Shown here piece after piece: positions 43,200-54,522 of a stretch of DNA of 64,000 nt (its first letter is position 1; every line of letters begins with the position of its first letter). Both the position numbers and the translations under genes were made by a program. Under the pieces are notes generated by a model. The model was not told where the DNA came from and did not search any database. It saw nothing but the letters and a program-made list of their open reading frames with translations. Origin of the DNA: Macrothele yani (lineage: Eukaryota; Arthropoda; Arachnida; Araneae; Macrothelidae); the NCBI GenBank assembly GCA_039090855.1, contig CM077005.1, forward strand, positions 16,345,921 to 16,409,920, read 5' to 3'.

Positions 43200-43990
43200 T
43201 TTCTAAACTCAATTTCTGTAGTTTCAAATAGATTTTATATAACTGTACTACTGGAATCCTTTTTTGAATTTGAAAAAGGTGTTTGAAAAACTTAAGAAAA
43301 GAAGAAGCCGGCCCTTAAAATTGCCTTTTTAATTTCAGATTTTCTCAATAAGTGTTTTAAAAAATACTTAGATTTCATTCTTAGTTTCTCCGGTTTTCAA
43401 TTTTTATTTTCTATATGAATGCACTACTATAATCTTTTTTATAAATTTTTTTTCAAAATTTTAACAAAATGAGCTCGGCCCTGAAAAGTGCCCTTTTTTA
43501 TTTAAAAATTTTCTCGATAAGTACTGTAAAAATGTACTTAGATTCCTTATTTCAGTTTCTCTGGTTATCAATTTTTATTTGCTATGTGAATGTATTACTA
43601 TAATCCTTTTTATAAAAAGTTTTTCAAAATTTTAATAAAATGGACTCGGCCCTGAAAAGTGCTCTTTTTTACTGCGAATTTTTCTCAATAATTGCTGCAA
43701 AAATGTTTCTAGATTCCTTATTTAATTTTCTCTGGTTATCAATTTTTTTTGCATGTTTGTTTGATTGGAATCCTTTTTTAAAAAAATAATAACAAGTAAT
43801 CAACCCTTGAAAGTGCCTTTTTGATTTCAAATTTTCTCAACAATTGCTGCGAAAAGTACTTGGATTTCTTATCTCAGTTTTTCTGGATTACTATTTTAAT
43901 TTTCTATATGAGTGTACGACTGGTATCCTTTTTGATAAAATTTCTAGAACTTGAATCGGCCCTGAAGATGGTGCCATAAAAGTGCATAAA
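43200..43990 (+). repeat. Tandem array, ~170-bp unit, about 4.5 copies
   Basis: Units marked by ACTGGAATCCTTTTT-type words at 43251, 43428, 43599, 43765 and 43920 (spacings about 176, 171, 167 and 155). Each has CGGCCCTGAAAAGTGCC, TTTTCTCAATAA and TTTCTCTGGTTATCAATTTT in order. Divergence between units is substantial. Confidence 0.8.
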
Positions 43991-44924
43991 TTCCTTTTCT
44001 TTCTTCAAACTACCTTTTTTCAATTAATGTCCTTAACTTTCTTTCCAAGCTATTTTCTTTCAGTAAATTTGAAGGATGCAAGCATCGATAGTGGGAAGAC
44101 TGCTAACTTGCAGCTATCAGTTGAAATGAAGTAAAATAGATTGATGGACAGGGAGAAATTAAAGAAATGTGAGAAGAAAGGATAGCGGGAATGCTAAATT
44201 TAGGTCTTTACTCATTTAAGCTGCCTTGCAGTTAGCATTGAAATGAAACATACTATATTGTAAGACAGAAAATAGAGAAAGTAAAAAGCCACCACTTTTG
44301 AATGGCTGCCCTGCGCAAGTGATGAAGCCAAGGAAACTATACCTACCAGCCAAAGAACGACAAAGGCAATACGTACCTTTTTGCGGAGCCCAAAGGAAGT
44401 GCGAAGACCAGCTAACCTAGGGGTGTCACCAACACAGAAAACAAAGTCAAGAAGCGTTGCCTCGAGCACCAAAGTCGGCAGAAAGAGATTCTACCAGCAA
44501 CGATGACGTTACACGGGGATAATGTAGTATTACATGCTACATACAAATAATCTACCACTCACCCGCTAAAAAAAAATAAATGAAAAAAAAATCTACATTA
44601 GATTCACCGTTCCCCAAAGTATGTATGACGGCAATTTTAAAATTTTACTGGTTGCTATTTTGAATTACTGTAAAAAATGTGTTTGTGACCTTAATTTTGG
44701 AAAACAGTGTAAATGGTGTTGCTGATATGCCGTTGCTGTTGGGTTTTTTTAAGGATGGGGTAACTTGACAATTTTTTTCCAAAAGTGGGCCTCTCAAGCT
44801 CAGCTTCCAGGGCCGTTTATGGATCGCCAGTCCGCCACTAAAAGGAAGTAATGGGAATCATACTGGAGATTATACGTAATGATACATATTATCACAGAAA
44901 CCTCCTTTCTTATTGGTGCAGTAA

Positions 44925-46485
44925 TACACTGGCATGCAAAAATTAAGGACGAGACGGTTTTTCGAATGTAACGTCGTGCAGAAGTGCTCCACATCGACTC
45001 AAATCATACCATAAGATCCCCAAGATGTAAGAATATGGGACAAGTAAGCAAACCCGTCCAAACAAGGAATCCAAAGGATACAAAGGCACTTTATTGAAAA
45101 GGTAGCTTCGAGCACAACTGGACAGAAGACAGAAACGTCCATGTGACAGGCGGCTGCCAAGAAAAATCCAGTCTTTAGTAGGGGATATGATCACCTCTGA
45201 CTGCGTTGCAGGATTTACAACGTCTGTCCATGCTGAGGACGAGGTTGTCAAAGAGCTGTTGAGGCATCGCGGCCCATTCCTCTTGTAGCACCAATCGCAC
45301 CTGCGGAATCGTTGCTGGCGGCTGGTGACGTGTTGCCAAGCGTCTCCCGAGAAGGTCTCACACGTGTTCGATTGGATTTAAGTCCGGGGACCTTGCGGGC
45401 CAATCCATGCGTTGAATATCTTCACTCTCCAACAGCCTCTGCGACAGCCACTGTACAATGAGGTGTAGCGTTGTCGTCCATGAAGAGGAACTCAGGACTC
45501 ACAGCACCTCTAAACAGACGCACGTGAGGCAGGAGAACCTCGGTACAATAGCGGACACCAGTGACTTAACCTCCTTGGAAGACGTGGAGGTCAGTACGGC
45601 TACCAAGCATGATGCCGCCCCAAACGAGAACTCCGCCACCTCCAAACCGGTCCCTTTCGATGATGTTTGAGGTGTGATTGCGTGTTCCCTGCTCTCTCCA
45701 GATGTGTATACGTCCAGAATCGCTAGTCAGACTAAATCGGATCTCGTCCGTAAAGAGAACTCGACCCCATTGCTGATGTGTCCAGTTCTTGTGTTCTTGG
45801 CACCACAGAAACCGTCGTCTCCGATGAGCAGACGTTAATGGCACACACCGTACTGGTCGTCGTGCAAATAGACCACCTTTGTGCAGACTGCTGGCCACGG
45901 TAAAACGCAATAACGGACGTACAGTTGTCTATTGTATGTGCCTTGTGATTTCTCCCGCTGTCTGCAGTCTGTCTCTTCTCGCCTGTAGAACAATATACCG
46001 GTCATCCGCCGCCGTGGTTGCTCGTGGACGACCACTGCTAAACTCTCAGACAGCTGTTCCTGTCGTTTGAAATGCTCTCCAAGCTCGTGAAACGGTGCTG
46101 TGAGTGATCTCGAACTCCTCGGCCACACTAGTCACACTTCGACCTTCTTCCAACTTCTTCCCAATGACGCGACTTCGGGTAAAGTCATCCAGATGTCGTC
46201 TACTGGATTGCCTGTTGGCCATATCACATGGTGGCAGCAACTCGACGTCGTTCAAACCGATGTACACCGTGCAATAGCTTTCACCGAACTGCTGAGCGTA
46301 CACCGCCCGTGTGCTTTATACCCTTCCGACACTCCCCTCCCCCACGTCATGCTGCATATATGCGCATGCCCTACCGTACCGGACCCTAGTCTATCTTCTG
46401 AGTGGTCTTTCGGTCCGTTCTGCCCGCTCGTTCAGCTGTTATGCTAATTTCTCCTCTTCGTCCTTAAGTTTTGCATACCAGTGTA
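44925..46485 (-). mobile_element. Tc1-like transposon, complete ends
   Basis: Ends TACACTGGCATGCAAAAATT and, inward from the right, TACACTGGTATGCAAAACTT, both followed by AAGGACGA. TA at the outer ends. Carries a transposase on the minus strand. Confidence 0.88.
45175..46222 (-). pseudogene. Tc1-like transposase, disrupted
   Basis: ATG at 46222: MANRQSSRRHLDDFTRSRVI, then SVTSVAEEFEITHSTVSRAW (helix-turn-helix), a stop after GTAV, RLQTAGEITRHIQ, TVRPLLRFTVASSLHKGGLF, PVRCVPLTSAHRRRRFLWCQ, WGRVLFTDEIRFSLTSDSGR (first catalytic Asp), VLVWGGIMLGSRTDLHVF, then a shift, EFLFMDDNATPHCT (second Asp), and a PDLNPIEHV block where the Trp codon after EHV is TGA. The C-terminus ends at 45175. Full length in outline, with several stops and shifts. 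Confidence 0.85.
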
Positions 46486-46489
46486 TATA

Positions 46490-47105
46490 GATATATGTAC
46501 CAAGCTTTCTCAGCCTAAGGGTGGCTTTCTCAAGGTAAATTAACCCAAGGAAACCTATGTAGGAATAAGCAGCTTATAAGAAATGTTACATTTCAAATTT
46601 GAAAATAAAATACTTAAGTTGAACTAAATTTATTAAAGTTATGTTTATGAGAATGTTCTTGCATTGTTTGCATCTGATTATTCCTAATGGGATTTATTGT
46701 TTCATGTTTTTTATTATAAATTACTTTGGTAATTTCTGTACTTTAATTCGCTCAATAAGGATACTTATTTTGAAGATACCAATTATCAAACTTTCCCCCT
46801 ATAATGCACCGATATTAAGAACAAATTATTGGCGTACTATTCATATAGCTTTCATCGATATCCTAAGCCCCCACCAGAAGGGGAACTCTAACCTCAGAGA
46901 AAATATTTTACAAATTTGTTTGCGGAAACTGCATATAATGAAGCTGAATAAAAAAAATAGCCAGGATTTTGTTACGGCATCTTTGAATAAAGTATTAAGA
47001 AAAAGGAATCTTCGGCGTGTTTTTTTTCGTTAAATAAAGCAAGAATTTATATCATTTGAAAATCATTTTCGGGGTTTTACTTTATAAAACCTGGATGACA
47101 GGAAA
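46490..47105. other. No gene recognised
   Basis: A plus-strand frame of 130 codons at 46641-47033 is rich in Ile, Leu and Asn and shows no domain; it matches what AT-rich DNA gives by chance. Confidence 0.35.
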
Positions 47106-47235
47106 GCAGCTATTCCAGATAACTGAATCACAGCCATAGCAATTGTCCCTATATATGTATATTAAGAAAGAAATGTATTCCAGATAACTGGAAACCCCTT
47201 CCACAGCCATAGCAATTGTCCCTATATGTATATAT
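47106..47235. repeat. Two-copy tandem duplication, ~64 bp
   Basis: TATTCCAGATAACTG and CACAGCCATAGCAATTGTCC recur at 47110 and 47174, leading to a TATATGTATA run next to the RTE 3' end. Confidence 0.75.
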
Positions 47236-47254
47236 GTATACTATATATATATCA

Positions 47255-50200
47255 TCATCATCATCATCATTGTCAACCATTTTCAATCCACTGCTGGACG
47301 AAGGTCTCCCCAAGCCTCCTCCACAACGGTCTGTCTTGTGCCAGTCTCCTCCATGTCACTCCTGCATACTTTCGAATTTCATCCACCCATCTTCCATGTG
47401 GTCTTCTTCTGGATCTTTTCCTGTCCCTTGGAATCCAATCTAAAATTTCGGCTGTCCATCGATGGTCTGTCCTTCTGGCAATATGTTCAGCCCATTGCCA
47501 TTTCAGGGATTTTACTCTGATCGCGATGTCTTCCACTTTTGTCTTTCTTCTGATCCACGAGTTCCTCTTCTTATCTCTCCTGGTTACACCAAGCATGCAC
47601 CTCTCCATGCTTCTCTGAGCTGTCTGCAGCCTTTGTATGTCTCTTTTAGCTAAGGTCCACGTCTCTGCAACATACGTAAGCACTGGAAGGATGCATTGAT
47701 CAAACACTTTTCTTTTAAGACATAATGGCATATTGCTCTTGAAAATTATGCTGTTTCTTCCAAAAGCTCTCCAGGCAAGTTTTGTACGCCGATTAATTTC
47801 TTCACCAATGTGACCCTCACTTGATATCTGCTGTCCAAGATAAACGTACGTGTCTGTTATCTCCAGCTTTTCTCCATCAATCGATAAATCTTCATTTCTT
47901 GTAAAAGCATTGTACATCACTTTTGTCTTCTGAAAGTTCATTTTTAATCCCACTTCTTTACTCTTGTCAGCAAGTTCCTGGATCATACTCTGTAGCTCTG
48001 ATGGGGTAGTTGCAAAAATGACTATGTCATCAGCAAAACGAAGGTGGGTTAGATAATCTCCTTAATCTTTATCCCTTTGTTTTCCCAGTTCAGTGATTGA
48101 AAGACATTTTCCAATGGGGCATTAAAGAGCTTCGGAGATATGGTGTCACCTTGTCTCACTCCTTTTCCAATTTTTATGTGTGTTGTATTTTCAAACAGCC
48201 GAATCTTTGCACTTCTGCATTTTCATAGATGTTATTAATAATATTAATGTATGCATCTTCAATACTGCAGGATTTCAGAGCCATTGCAACTGCTGATGGT
48301 TTCACCGAATCAAAGGCTTTTTCATAATCGATAAAAGCCATGCACAATGGAAGTTCATATTCCCTCGCTCTTTCAATTAGTTCTCTCAGTACGTGGATGT
48401 GATCTATTGTGCTGTAGCCACTCCTGAATCCAGCTTGTTCTCTCGGTTGAGCCATGTCCAGTGTCACCTTCAAGCGGTGTGAAAGAACTTTAGTGCAGAT
48501 TTTATAAACCACTGATAGGAGGCTGATAGGTCTGTAGTTCCTGAGATCCTTAATGTCACCTTTTTTATGTAGCAAGATCATTGTAGCGTTGTTCCAACCT
48601 CAGGGATTTTCCCTTCATTAAGGCATCGAGTGGAAATTTGGGCTAGTACTGTTTCGATTTCTCCACTTGCTTCTTGTATGATGTCTACAGTAATTCCATC
48701 TTCTCCTGGAGCTTTCCCCCGCTTCATGTTCTTAATTGCATGTGCAACTTCTGCTGGAAGGACTGGAAGAACTCTGGTACTGGTACCTTTCATGATGTCT
48801 GGAGTACATGTATCATCCCTTTCATATAATTTGGAGTAGAAATCTTTCACTATTGTTAAAATTTCGCCTCTATTTCTTGTTACAGAACCATCTTCTTTTC
48901 TCAGTGCCATAATCTGTTTTTTCCCCTTACTGAGATGTCCCTTTGCTATCTTTAGGCTTTGGTTGTTTTCAATTGCTTTCCTTACTAGTTCACAGTTGAA
49001 TTTCCTTACGTCTTCAGTGATACCTTTTCGTACTGTCTTGCATAGCTCTATATATTCCACTTTGGAAGTCACATCTTCTTTAGTTGTCCTCATCTCTCTT
49101 CTTTTTTGCATCAACATTTTGGTTTTTCCTGATAATTTGTTCACATGCAATTTGTTCTTAGACCCAGCTAATTTTGTTGCTGTTTCCATAAGAGCTTTGG
49201 TTACTTTTCTGTTAACTTCAGAAATATCCACTTCTTCCGATGTTAGGGCCTTCTAAAGCAGAGAATCTGTTCTTCAGTTCCAATTTGAAGGTATTATGGT
49301 GTTTTTTAAGGTTGGTTATGTCAATACATTTTGTTTGTCTTATGAGCTTGCTACGTTCGAGTTTAGTGTTGAGGTGCATCTTACATCTCACCAATCTATG
49401 GTCACTGCCTGTGTTGAACTTGTTTAGCACACTGCAGTCTTCTATGACGAATTTTTTGTTACACATAATAAAATCAATTTCACTTGTCGTCCCATTTGGA
49501 TGTCTCCATGTCCATTTCCTGTGTGGCTTTTTCTTGAAAAAGGAGTTCAAGAAGAAAACCCTTCTGCCTCTGCAAACTCTACGAGAGTATTTCCACGCTG
49601 GTTTCTGTTGCCGTGACCGAATTTACCTACTGAAGTTTCATTCTGTTGCCGTTGCCCTATTTTTGCATTGAAATCTCCAAGTGCTGCTTCCAAGTGCTGC
49701 TTACCTTTATTATTTAGATCACGAATTTCCTCATAAAATTCTTCAATTTCTTCTTCAGCATGACTTGTGGTGGGTGCATAAGTTTGAATAATCTGAGCCT
49801 GGTATCTTCTCGAGAGTTGGATAACGAGTCGTGCAGCTCTGTCAGAGGAACTTTCAACTTCTACAACTTTATCCTTCAGTTTCTTGTTTATTATAAATCC
49901 AACACCACTAGTTCTGCCAGTATCTGTCCCACGATAGTAGAAGAGATGTCCACTTTTCAGTTCAATGAGATCTTCTCCTTTTCTCCTTACCTCACTTGGC
50001 CCGACGATGTCCCACTTGATCCTTTGTAGTTCCTCTTCCAATTCAAGAAGCCTTGAATCAGAAGATAGGGAGCGTCCGTTATACGTAGCCAAGGTCAGCA
50101 TCAGATGGCAGCCTAGTCCGGTCCTCCGGGGATTCTTAGCACCCTCTGCCTTCATGTCGCATTGGCCGCTGCCTTGGCCAGGTACATTCCAGCTGCCGGA

Positions 50201-50446
50201 GACTGAGGGCCAAGATTTAAGTTGTGGAGTCATTTTGGAGGGGTTTGGCCATAACTCACCACGCTGGCCAAGCGGGTTGGTGAGTGTGGGATAGCATTTC
50301 CTCTAATCCCGATGGTATAGTTATACCGCTATTGGCGGTCGTCAGAGCCCCTTTAGTGGGAACAGGATGCACCACGAGAAGGCGGGGTTGACATTTGTCA
50401 AGGAGAGGCTGTGATGTTACGCATCACCTGACCTTACATCCCACTA
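47255..50446 (-). mobile_element. RTE-clade LINE, near full length
   Basis: 3.2 kb, 5' end at about 50446 and 3' end at 47255, where ATC repeats ((GAT)n on the sense strand) meet ATATATAT. Length, single ORF with endonuclease plus reverse transcriptase, and a short trinucleotide tail fit the RTE clade. No clear target duplication seen. Confidence 0.85.
47273..50233 (-). pseudogene. RTE endonuclease-reverse transcriptase, frameshifted
   Basis: From 50233: LMLTLATYNGRSLSSDSRLL and KWDIVGPSEVRRKGEDL (APE endonuclease start; N and E motifs), YYRGTDTGRTSGVGFIINKK, IIQTYAPTTSHAEEEIEEFY, EAALGDFNAKIG (GDFN). After a shift near 49550: TWRHPNGTTSEIDFIMCNKK and FNTGSDHRLV (SDH, the endonuclease end). 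Next KNMKRGKAPGEDGITVDIIQ (RT start), a shift at 48580, MILLHKKGDIKDLRNYRPIS, GFRSGYSTIDHI, LPLCMAFIDYEKAFDSVKPS (first catalytic Asp). The FADD motif is at about 48030, followed by MNFQKTKVMYNAFTRNEDLS and the C-terminal domain to 47273. At least four frameshifts; inactive. Confidence 0.9.
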
Positions 50447-50512
50447 TATATATATATATATACTTAAGAGCAAAACTGAAGACTAAGGAAAAACTTTAGA
50501 ATTTAAAACGAA

Positions 50513-50559
<47 letters not shown>

Positions 50560-50562
50560 TAT
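50447..50562. repeat. TA microsatellites between two RTE copies
   Basis: Two (TA)n runs, 50443-50461 and about 50513-50556, surround 50 bp of other sequence. They separate the 5' end of the minus-strand RTE from the truncated start of the plus-strand RTE. Confidence 0.85.
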
Positions 50563-52268
50563 TGCCTAAAGATAGCAAAGGGACATCTCAGTAAGGGAAG
50601 AAAACAGATTATGGCACTGAGAAAAGAAGATGGTTCTGTAACAAGAAATAGAGGCGAAATTTTGACAAGAGTGAAAGATTTCTACTCCAAATTATATGAA
50701 AGGGATGATATATGCACTCCAGACATCATGAAAGATACCAGTACCAGAGTTCCTCCAGTCCTTCCAGCAGAAGTTGCACATGCAATCAAGAACATGAAGC
50801 GAGGAAAAGCTCCAGGAGAAGATGGAATTACTGTAGACATCATACAAGAAGCAAGTGGAGAAATCGAAACAGTACTCGCCCAAATTTTCACTCGATGCCT
50901 TAATGAAGGAAAGATTCCTGAGGATTGGAACACCGCTACAATGATCCTGCTACATAAGAAAGGTGACATTGAGGATCTCGGAAACTACAGACCTATCAGC
51001 CTCCTATCAGTAGTTTATAAAATCTTCACTAAAGTTCTTTCACACCGCTTGAAGGTAACACTGGACATGGCTCAACCGAGAGAACAAGCTGGATTCAGGA
51101 GTGGCTACAGCACAATAGATCATATCCACGTGCTGAGAGAACTAATTGAAAGAGCGAGGGAATATGAACTTCCATTGTGCATGGCTTTTATCGATTATGA
51201 AAAAGCCTTTGATTCGGTGAAACCATCAGCAGTTACAATGGCTCTGAAAACCTGCGGTATTGAAGATGCATACATTAATATTATTAATAACATCTATGAA
51301 AATGCAAGTGCAAAGATTAGGCTGTTTGAAAATACAACACACGTAAAAATTGGAAAGGGAGTGAGACAAGGTGACACCATATCTCCGAAGCTCTTTAATG
51401 CCACATTGGAGGGTGTTTTTCAGTCGCTGAGCTGGGAAAACAAGGGGATAAAGATTAATGGAGATTATCTAACCCACCTTCGTTTTGCTGATGACGTAGT
51501 CATTTTTGCAACTACCCTATCAGAGCTGCAGAGTATGATCCAGGAACTTGCTGACAAGAGTAAAGAAGTGGGATTAAAAATGAACTTTCAGAAGACAAAA
51601 GTGATGCTCAATGCTTTTACAAGAAATGAAGATTTATCGATTGATGGAGAAAAGCTGGAGATAACAGACACGTACGTTTATCTTGGACAGCAGATATCAA
51701 GTGAGGGTCACATTGATGAAGAAATTAATCGGCGTATAAAACTTGCTTGAGAGCTTTTGGAAGAAACAGCATAATTTTCAAGAGCAATATGCCATTATGT
51801 CTTAAAAGAAAAGTGTTTGATCAATGCATCCTTCCAGTGCTTACGTATGGTGCAGAGACGTGGACCTTAACTAAAAGAGACATACAAAGGCTTCAGACAA
51901 CTCAAAAAGCATGGAGAGGTGCATACTTGGTGTAACCAGGAGAGATAAGAAGAGGAACTCGTGGATCCGAAAAATGACAAGAGTGGAAGACATCATGATC
52001 AGAGTTAAATCCCTGAAATGGCAATGGGCTGGACATACTGCCAGAAGGACAGATCATCGATGGACAGCCGAAATTTTAGATTGGATTCCAAGGGACAGGA
52101 AAAGACCCAGAAGAAGACCACATGGGAGATGGGTGGATGAAATTCGAAAATATGCAGGAGTGACATGGAGGAGACTGGCACAAGACAGACCGTTGTGGAG
52201 GAAACTTGGGGAGACCTTCGTCCAGCAGTGGATTGATAATGGTTGACAATGATGATGATGATGATGAT
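50563..52268 (+). pseudogene. RTE-clade LINE, 5'-truncated, long open RT
   Basis: The frame 50611-51750 is open for 379 codons, the longest in the window: MALRKEDGSVTRNRGEILTR, KNMKRGKAPGEDGITVDIIQ, WNTATMILLHKKGDIEDLGN, LCMAFIDYEKAFDSVKPSAV (catalytic Asp), GKGVRQGDTISPKLFNATLE, THLRFADDVVIFATTLSELQ (FADD, catalytic pair) and MNFQKTKVMLNAFTRNEDLS. A one-base loss at 51748 (TGG to TG) ends it. The next frame runs 51747-51935 (SNMPLCLKRKVFDQCILPVL), and a second shift leads to 51911-52246, ending FVQQWIDNG. The endonuclease half is missing. The 3' end is a GAT repeat then ATATAT at 52264. Confidence 0.92.
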
Positions 52269-52380
52269 ATATATTAACAAGGAAATGTGAAAATAATATC
52301 AGTTCAAATAATGTAATTTTTATACCAATGAGGATATGATGTTACGTATTACAGTTGCTTGCATCATGGGCGGCGGAAGA

Positions 52381-53258
52381 TAGGGGACGCGGGAGTCTGC
52401 ACCCCTTCTGGAGCTTCATGGTCCCCTCACTGAGGAAGTCCACCCAGGAAACTTCCACATATAATGTATAAAGTGAGGTTTTTTTTTTTTTTTTTTTACG
52501 ATTTCCTGGTAACTGTCACCATGCTTCACATTTTTGTTTTTGTAAAACTCTTGAAGTACAATTTTGAAAATTGATTTCGCACAAATATACTGAAAAGTTA
52601 ATTCAACGTTCTGTTTTTCTCCTTAAAAAGATCGTTACAGAATTATTTAAATTTCTTTAAAGCAATAACCAGGACTGAGAAAAGGTCTCTCTCCTTCCCT
52701 CTGTGCGTTTTTTTTTTTTTAATTCCAAGTTCGAACGTGTCTTACTGGAGATCAGAAAGCCCATTAAATATTAATACATTTGAGAAATAAATAACTGAAC
52801 AAAAGAACTCGAACTTAAATTAAGCGGTGAGTATACTACTTGTGCACAGAGCACAGGTCTTTCTTAGTGTTTTGCCACATAGAAGATAAACGATCCTGGA
52901 CGAATATGGTTGATTTTGCTGCGAAAACCACTATTGTCGAAATCGCTTGCCTCTCACACTCTATGGCGTTCTGGATGGTGTTTTTACCCAGGGTAGAAAC
53001 AATCTATCGGCGTTTTCTTGACCTTCAATCGAAAAAAAAAAAAAAAGGAAACATTAAATTTACGGTACAACTTAATAATCTACACTTATTACAATTTTAG
53101 AATCTTTCTAGTCTGTCCCTCAACTTTGTGCTAAAAAATTGTCAAACTGATTTGCCCTAAAAATTCGAATTTGATGGGAAAAATTATATATTTATTTTTT
53201 CTTCTCTGAGCTTAGTTACAATATGTATATTCTGCCAACACTCACATATATATATATG
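52381..53258. other. No gene recognised
   Basis: Contains T-tracts at 52480-52497 and 52710-52721, and an A-run near 53031. A frame at 52840-53100 shows no domain. Confidence 0.35.
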
Positions 53259-54502
53259 TACAGCGGTTTATCAAAATAATGGAAACACCGACTGGAGTAC
53301 ACGCAATGCGCTGTATGTAAATCACGGAGACGACGTCACCTACACGTAGCGGTGCCATAGTCGCGGTGAAACAGCTGTTGTGGAGTACTTATCGACAACG
53401 ACCTCAAAAAATGCACGATCTCAAAAAATGCACGAATCTCTGTGACCTCAAAAAATGCACGATCATTGGTGCGCTCCTTGCAGGGTCTTTACTAACTAGA
53501 ACAGTAGGAACAGTAGTGTAACACGAGGAATTGCATCGAAAATGATGAATACATATCAAAAGGATATGGGGTTGCCTCCAAAAGTGCAAACTGGGGACGC
53601 CACACGAAGATGTCAGATAGGGATAGGCAAAGGTTTGCACAGACTGTACAACAGAAGCACAAGACCACGGCACTTTAAATAACAGCAGATTTGAACACCA
53701 GTCGGAATGATCCTGTTTCCGTCATTAACACTTCGTCGGGAACTCCATCGTGCAGGTATTTATAGCTGTTCTGCCATCTACAACCTTTGATTGCCAACAT
53801 CAATGGAACAAAACATGTAAGGTGGCGCAAAGCACATAAACGCTGAGATGCTAAAGACTGGCAACGTGCCATCTGGTGAATCGTTCTTCACGTTGTTTCC
53901 CATCATTGGTAGAATGCACGTCAGGCAAAAACCTGCACAAGTGTATCAACCCGACTGTTTGCTTCCCACTGTGAAGCACGGAGGTGCATCCCTGACACTG
54001 TCCGGGGCCATATCATGGCATTTGTTAGAGCCACTGATTGTTCTGCAGGGTCGTGTAACATCTGCGATGTACTAATTCATTCTTGGAGAGCAAATGCACC
54101 CAGTATTATAGGCATGGTTCCCTATTGGCCATCGCTGGTTTCAAGAAGATAATACACTCGTGCATTGTACGTAACGTGTCAAGTTGTGGTTTGCAGAGCA
54201 TAAAGATGAGGTACAACAGCTATTCCAGACCTCAATATTATTAATGAACATTTGTGGGAATATCTGGAGCGAAAGGTCAGTCCATCCTACTTTCCACCTC
54301 CAACTTTTCTGGCACAATTGGAATATACCGTATTTTACAGGAAGAATGGTCCCAAATTCCATTATCGTATGTGCATGACTTGTATAAATCTATTTCAAAT
54401 CGAATTGCTTCTGTTCTGAAAGCCCGAGCTGGGCCTATAGCTTATAAATAAAAAGTTTTCCGCAAACAGTAAGTGTTTACATTATTTTGATAAACCCCTG
54501 TA
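53259..54502 (+). mobile_element. Tc1-like transposon, old copy
   Basis: Ends TACAGCGGTTTATCAAAATA and, inward from 54502, TACAGGGGTTTATCAAAATA, continuing ATGGAAACAC / ATGTAAACAC. TA at both ends. The decayed transposase is on the plus strand. AAAAAATGCACGA is locally triplicated at 53405-53462. Confidence 0.85.
53405..54450 (+). pseudogene. Tc1-like transposase, heavily decayed
   Basis: Readable fragments in several plus-strand frames: TFDCQHQWNKTCKVAQSTXX-like region at 53790-53840, GASLTLSGAISWH (expected VMVWGCIS) at 53980-54020, WFQEDNTLVHCT (expected Q-DN-PxH, second catalytic Asp) at 54128-54165, and VQQLFQTSILLMNICGNIW (expected PDLNPIENLW, third catalytic acid lost) at about 54210-54270. 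The last part, to about 54450, gives a basic, Tyr-ending C-terminus. No intact frame over 76 codons. Confidence 0.65.
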
Positions 54503-54522
54503 CGTACTGTATATATGAGCTC

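Larger units (their letters stand above)
39810..44711 (-). mobile_element. Tc1-like element enlarged by internal insertions
   Basis: The ends ACACTGATGTCCAAAATTAA and, read inward from 44710, ACACTGTTTTCCAAAATTAA are inverted repeats, both continuing GGTCACAAACACAT (34 bp, two mismatches). The transposase is at 40018-41095. The remaining ~3.5 kb (41190-44560) includes an RTE copy, a ~170-bp tandem array and unexplained sequence, so the element was expanded after insertion. Confidence 0.75.

Noticed and set aside
44212..44472. Possible host exon or membrane protein fragment (FVVLWLVGIVSLASSLAQ)
   Set aside because: The hydrophobic part lies after a GTACGT donor-like site and the preceding part matches no family I know; too weak to call a gene.
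46641..47033. 130-codon plus-strand frame
   Set aside because: Composition-driven (Ile, Leu, Asn), no domain, no splice or promoter support.
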